The position numbers and the translations under genes were made by a program. Below the pieces are notes generated by a model. It searched no databases, was not told where the DNA came from, and was given only the letters and a program-made list of their open reading frames with translations. This document shows positions 6,221-7,922 of a DNA stretch of 7,922 nucleotides, piece by piece. How positions within the stretch are numbered: the stretch's first letter is position 1; each line of letters begins with the position of its first letter. This DNA comes from Desulfobacterales bacterium (GTDB lineage: Bacteria > Desulfobacterota > Desulfobacteria > Desulfobacterales > C00003060), in the NCBI GenBank assembly GCA_030629475.1, contig DAOVOU010000085.1, forward strand, positions 1 to 7,922. Direction: 5' to 3'.

Positions 6221-6349
6221 CAATTGGAATAGTGGAATGTTGGAATACTGGAATATTGGGTTAAGAGGAGTGAAAACAATTAGAAAATGATTTTTTTCGG
6301 CTTTCATCTCCAACATTCCAACATTCCATTATTCCACTATTCCATATTG
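6221..6349 (+). repeat. Long inverted repeat built from 8-bp TGGAATNN units
   Basis: The left arm (6221-6259) consists of TGGAATAG, TGGAATGT, TGGAATAC and TGGAATAT in tandem. The right arm (6310-6349) is its approximate reverse complement (CCAACATTCCAACATTCCAT and onward to CCATATTG). The 50-nt spacer is AT-rich and includes a run of seven T. The arms could form a hairpin of roughly 39 pairs with several mismatches. It lies between elements of other repeat families in the gap upstream of the CBS-ACT gene. Confidence 0.88.
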
Positions 6350-6370
6350 ATGGCCCAGAAAAGCGCCACT

Positions 6371-6419
6371 GAAAGATGAATGATTACAACCACTTGTAGA
6401 AATTTCGAGAAGTTACGTT
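6371..6419 (+). repeat. 39-bp direct repeat, copy 2, joined to right flank without element A
   Basis: Positions 6371-6409 repeat 6001-6039 (35/39). They continue directly into AAGTTACGTT (6410-6419), which equals 6181-6190, the right end and flank of element A. This copy therefore looks like the flanks of element A with most of the element absent. It ends 2 nt before the ribosome binding site GGGAGGG (6422-6428) of the next gene. Confidence 0.85.
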
Positions 6420-6433
6420 AAGGGAGGGCATCC

Positions 6434-7132
6434 ATGTTAGTAAAAGGCTGGATGACTGATGATGTCATAACTGCGGATGAAGACACCACCATGATGAAGG
6501 CTTTTATCATCATGAAGGAGAAAAAGATCCGCTCCTTGCCAGTTGTGAACAAAAAGGGTAGACTGTTAGGGATCGTTACCGACAGGGACTTGAGAGACGC
6601 TTCACCATCCAAGGCAACGACCCTGGACGTGTATGAACTGAATTACCTGATCTCTACCATTAAGATCAAGGATCTTATGACCAAAAATCTGGTGTTTGTC
6701 AGGCCCGATGAGACAGTGGAATTCGCTGCTATCTTGATGCTCGAAAACAAGATCTCATCACTTCCTGTCATCAATGACAAGGATTCCTTGATCGGCATTA
6801 TCACGCAAACCGACATTTTCAAGGTGCTGATCAATATTACAGGGGTTTACACCGGGGGCATTCAGTTTGCGTTCAGTCTGGAGGATCGCCCGGGTTCGAT
6901 CAGAGAAGTAAACGATGTGATCCGGTCCTATGGTGGGCGAGTGGTGAGCCTCTTATCTACACGCGAAACCGCTGAAGAGGGTTGCCATAATGTTTACATA
7001 CGCACCAGGCCGTTGCCAGAAGACAAGCTGAGAGGTTTGGTCAAAGAACTGGAAGAGAAGTTTGTGGTCCTTTACACGTCCAAGGATTTACTCGGAGAGG
7101 TTGAGAGTCGTCGGATTCGAATTCCGGGATAG
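6434..7132 (+). CDS. CBS-pair and ACT domain protein (AcuB-like)
   Basis: This is a 232-residue soluble protein. The first CBS motif (about 1-57) has WMTDDVITA at the start and LPVVNKKGRLLGIVTDRDL at the end. The second (about 79-133) runs from KDLMTKN to LPVINDKDSLIGIITQTDI. CBS pairs bind adenine nucleotides such as AMP or ATP in many proteins. Residues about 144-215 form an ACT-like domain (IQFAFSLEDRPGSIREVNDVI, then GGRVVSLLS), a ligand-binding module often for amino acids. The same architecture is called AcuB in acetoin operons, but no acetoin genes are present, so the symbol is not assigned. ATG 6434 follows GGGAGGG (6422-6428) by 5 nt. It lies downstream of the DRTGG gene, also a possible ligand sensor; a functional link is inference only. 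Confidence 0.88.
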   Translation: MLVKGWMTDDVITADEDTTMMKAFIIMKEKKIRSLPVVNKKGRLLGIVTDRDLRDASPSKATTLDVYELNYLISTIKIKDLMTKNLVFVRPDETVEFAAILMLENKISSLPVINDKDSLIGIITQTDIFKVLINITGVYTGGIQFAFSLEDRPGSIREVNDVIRSYGGRVVSLLSTRETAEEGCHNVYIRTRPLPEDKLRGLVKELEEKFVVLYTSKDLLGEVESRRIRIPG

Positions 7133-7241
7133 CCCATTTGCAAAAGGGAGGCGCATCCAGTACTCCATCACTCCACGCGGAAGGCAGTAAGATGACTCAT
7201 CTAAAAGTCCTGTTATTTTAAGGAGTTGTAGGAGTCACGAG

Positions 7242-7399
7242 TAACTTCTTAATAACTGGAGGTTTGCTTTCTCACGGTGTGCCCTCTCCTCCGGCAACAC
7301 GGTTGCCTCGGTCCATAACAACCTCGATTTGGAGCAAGGCAACCGTGTTGCCGGAGAGGGTTTAGGTGAGGGGGGAAGCCCCAGGTTATTGACAAGTTG
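7242..7399 (+). repeat. Inverted-repeat element B, same ends as element A, different core
   Basis: The outer arms TAACTTCTTAATAACTGG (7242-7259) and the reverse complement of 7381-7399 match at about 15 of 19 positions, allowing a 1-nt gap. The inner arms at 7282-7308 and 7337-7360 pair over 24 positions, with a 3-nt bulge in the left arm. The spacer is 28 nt. The right inner arm runs into GGAGAGGGTTTAGGTGAGGG, which resembles a common proteobacterial intergenic repeat family. The outer ends and the left flank (GTTGTAG ... CGAG) resemble element A. It is non-coding and ends 22 nt before the GAF-domain start codon. The rest of the gap after 7132 shows only degenerate CTCCAT-like units near 7160-7178. 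Confidence 0.82.
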
Positions 7400-7421
7400 C
7401 ATTCACGAGAGGTCTTGAGTC

Positions 7422-7922
7422 ATGGTAGTCGATAAAAAGTATATATTGACCAAATTTAGCCACACCAAGCTTAAAAGGAGGCATAAGGAGCTTGCCGTCC
7501 TGTATGACATTGGCAGCGATCTGACAAGCTCTCTTGGCCTTACAGAGGTTTTGGATAGAGCGATCCTGAAAGTTCTGGAACACTTTAAGGTAGATGCTGT
7601 CAGGATTTATTTAATGGATCAAACCGAGCAGTGTCTTGAACTCGTTGCCTATAAAGGGATTGCAAAGAACCAGGTGAACGAGTTACGCAGGATTCATATA
7701 AGTGAGGGCTTTTCAGGCAAAGCAGCTCGAACCAAGAGTTTTATCGCTCAAAAGGTTTCAGACCTGGAAGACAAGGAAAGAGCAGCCCTTCTGCAAAGGA
7801 AGGGATTCAAAGTTGTCATATGTGTGCCTCTCATCTTAAGGGACAAAGTGGTAGGCGTCATGAATCTGGGTTCAAAACGGATGATTTCACTAACTGAAGC
7901 AAAGATTGATCTATTGGTCGCC
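7422..7922 (+). CDS. GAF-domain protein, 5' part (possible sensor kinase or regulator)
   Basis: The reading frame is open from ATG 7422 to the right edge (167 codons) with no stop, so the gene is truncated by the window. After a basic N-terminus (about 1-22) comes a helix with HKELAVLYDIGSDLTSSLGL, then a GAF-like domain from about residue 39. Typical GAF features are VDAVRIYLMD, LELVAYKGI, the G-F-SGKAA segment (about 96-102) and ICVPLILRDKVVGVMNLGSK (about 133-152). GAF domains bind small ligands or mediate dimerisation in histidine kinases, cyclic-di-GMP enzymes and sigma-54 activators; the effector part is beyond the edge, so the output is unknown. An in-frame TGA at 7416-7418 rules out an earlier start, and GAGAGG (7407-7412) lies 9 nt upstream. 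The start sits just beyond the right end of element B. Confidence 0.82.
   Translation, partial: MVVDKKYILTKFSHTKLKRRHKELAVLYDIGSDLTSSLGLTEVLDRAILKVLEHFKVDAVRIYLMDQTEQCLELVAYKGIAKNQVNELRRIHISEGFSGKAARTKSFIAQKVSDLEDKERAALLQRKGFKVVICVPLILRDKVVGVMNLGSKRMISLTEAKIDLLVA

Noticed and set aside
5999..6232. A 77-codon open frame spanning element A
   Set aside because: Its predicted peptide contains WIPAFAGMT and SFPRRRES, which are translations of the two arms of the ATTCCC-N8-GGGAAT inverted repeat. Such peptides are common spurious annotations; no ribosome binding site or family match is visible.
7160..7178. Degenerate CTCCAT-like units (CTCCATCACTCCACGC)
   Set aside because: Only about two imperfect units; possibly a remnant of the CTCCATG family at 486-527, but too short to call.
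7386..7583. Minus-strand open frame of 65 codons
   Set aside because: It is antisense to the start of the GAF-domain gene and to element B, and has no recognisable domain.

Overview
The window carries the distal part of an N-type ('alternate') F1F0-ATPase operon on the + strand, followed by three genes of soluble proteins that are separated by repeat-rich intergenic DNA. All genes are on the + strand. The organism is most likely a Gram-negative anaerobe of the deltaproteobacterial (Desulfobacterota) kind. This is inferred from the gene families and the style of intergenic repeats, not from a marker gene, so confidence is moderate to low.

Positions 1-4790 hold the ATPase genes in the order atpQ (3' end only), atpR, atpB (a), atpE (c), atpF (b), atpA (alpha), atpG (gamma). 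This is the tail of the known N-ATPase order atpDCQRBEFAG, so beta (atpD) and epsilon (atpC) should lie just upstream of the window. There is no separate delta gene. The 258-residue b subunit has a C-terminal part that resembles a delta subunit. The c subunit has two membrane carboxylates, E30 and E63, plus the S64/T65 ligand pair. The genes are translationally coupled, with 8-nt, 8-nt, 3-nt-gap and 14-nt-overlap junctions, except at R/B and F/A. Those two junctions are filled with tandem repeats of 7 or 8 bp. A weak hairpin follows atpG.

Positions 4919-5989 encode a BioD-like/DRTGG-domain protein (the regulatory module type found at the N-terminus of long phosphotransacetylases). Positions 6434-7132 encode an AcuB-like protein with two CBS domains and an ACT domain. 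Positions 7422-7922 begin a GAF-domain protein that runs off the right edge. These three look like nucleotide- or ligand-sensing proteins, but none has a demonstrable target here.

The two gaps between these genes (5990-6433 and 7133-7421) are the most unusual part. Each contains a ~150-bp imperfect inverted-repeat element (6040-6186 and 7242-7399). The elements share similar outer ends (about TAACTTCTYAAWAA) and a similar left flank but have unrelated central hairpins. A second copy of the first element's flanks, without the element, lies at 6371-6419. A further long inverted repeat built from 8-bp units lies between them (6221-6349). No tRNA, rRNA, CRISPR array or transposase gene was seen.
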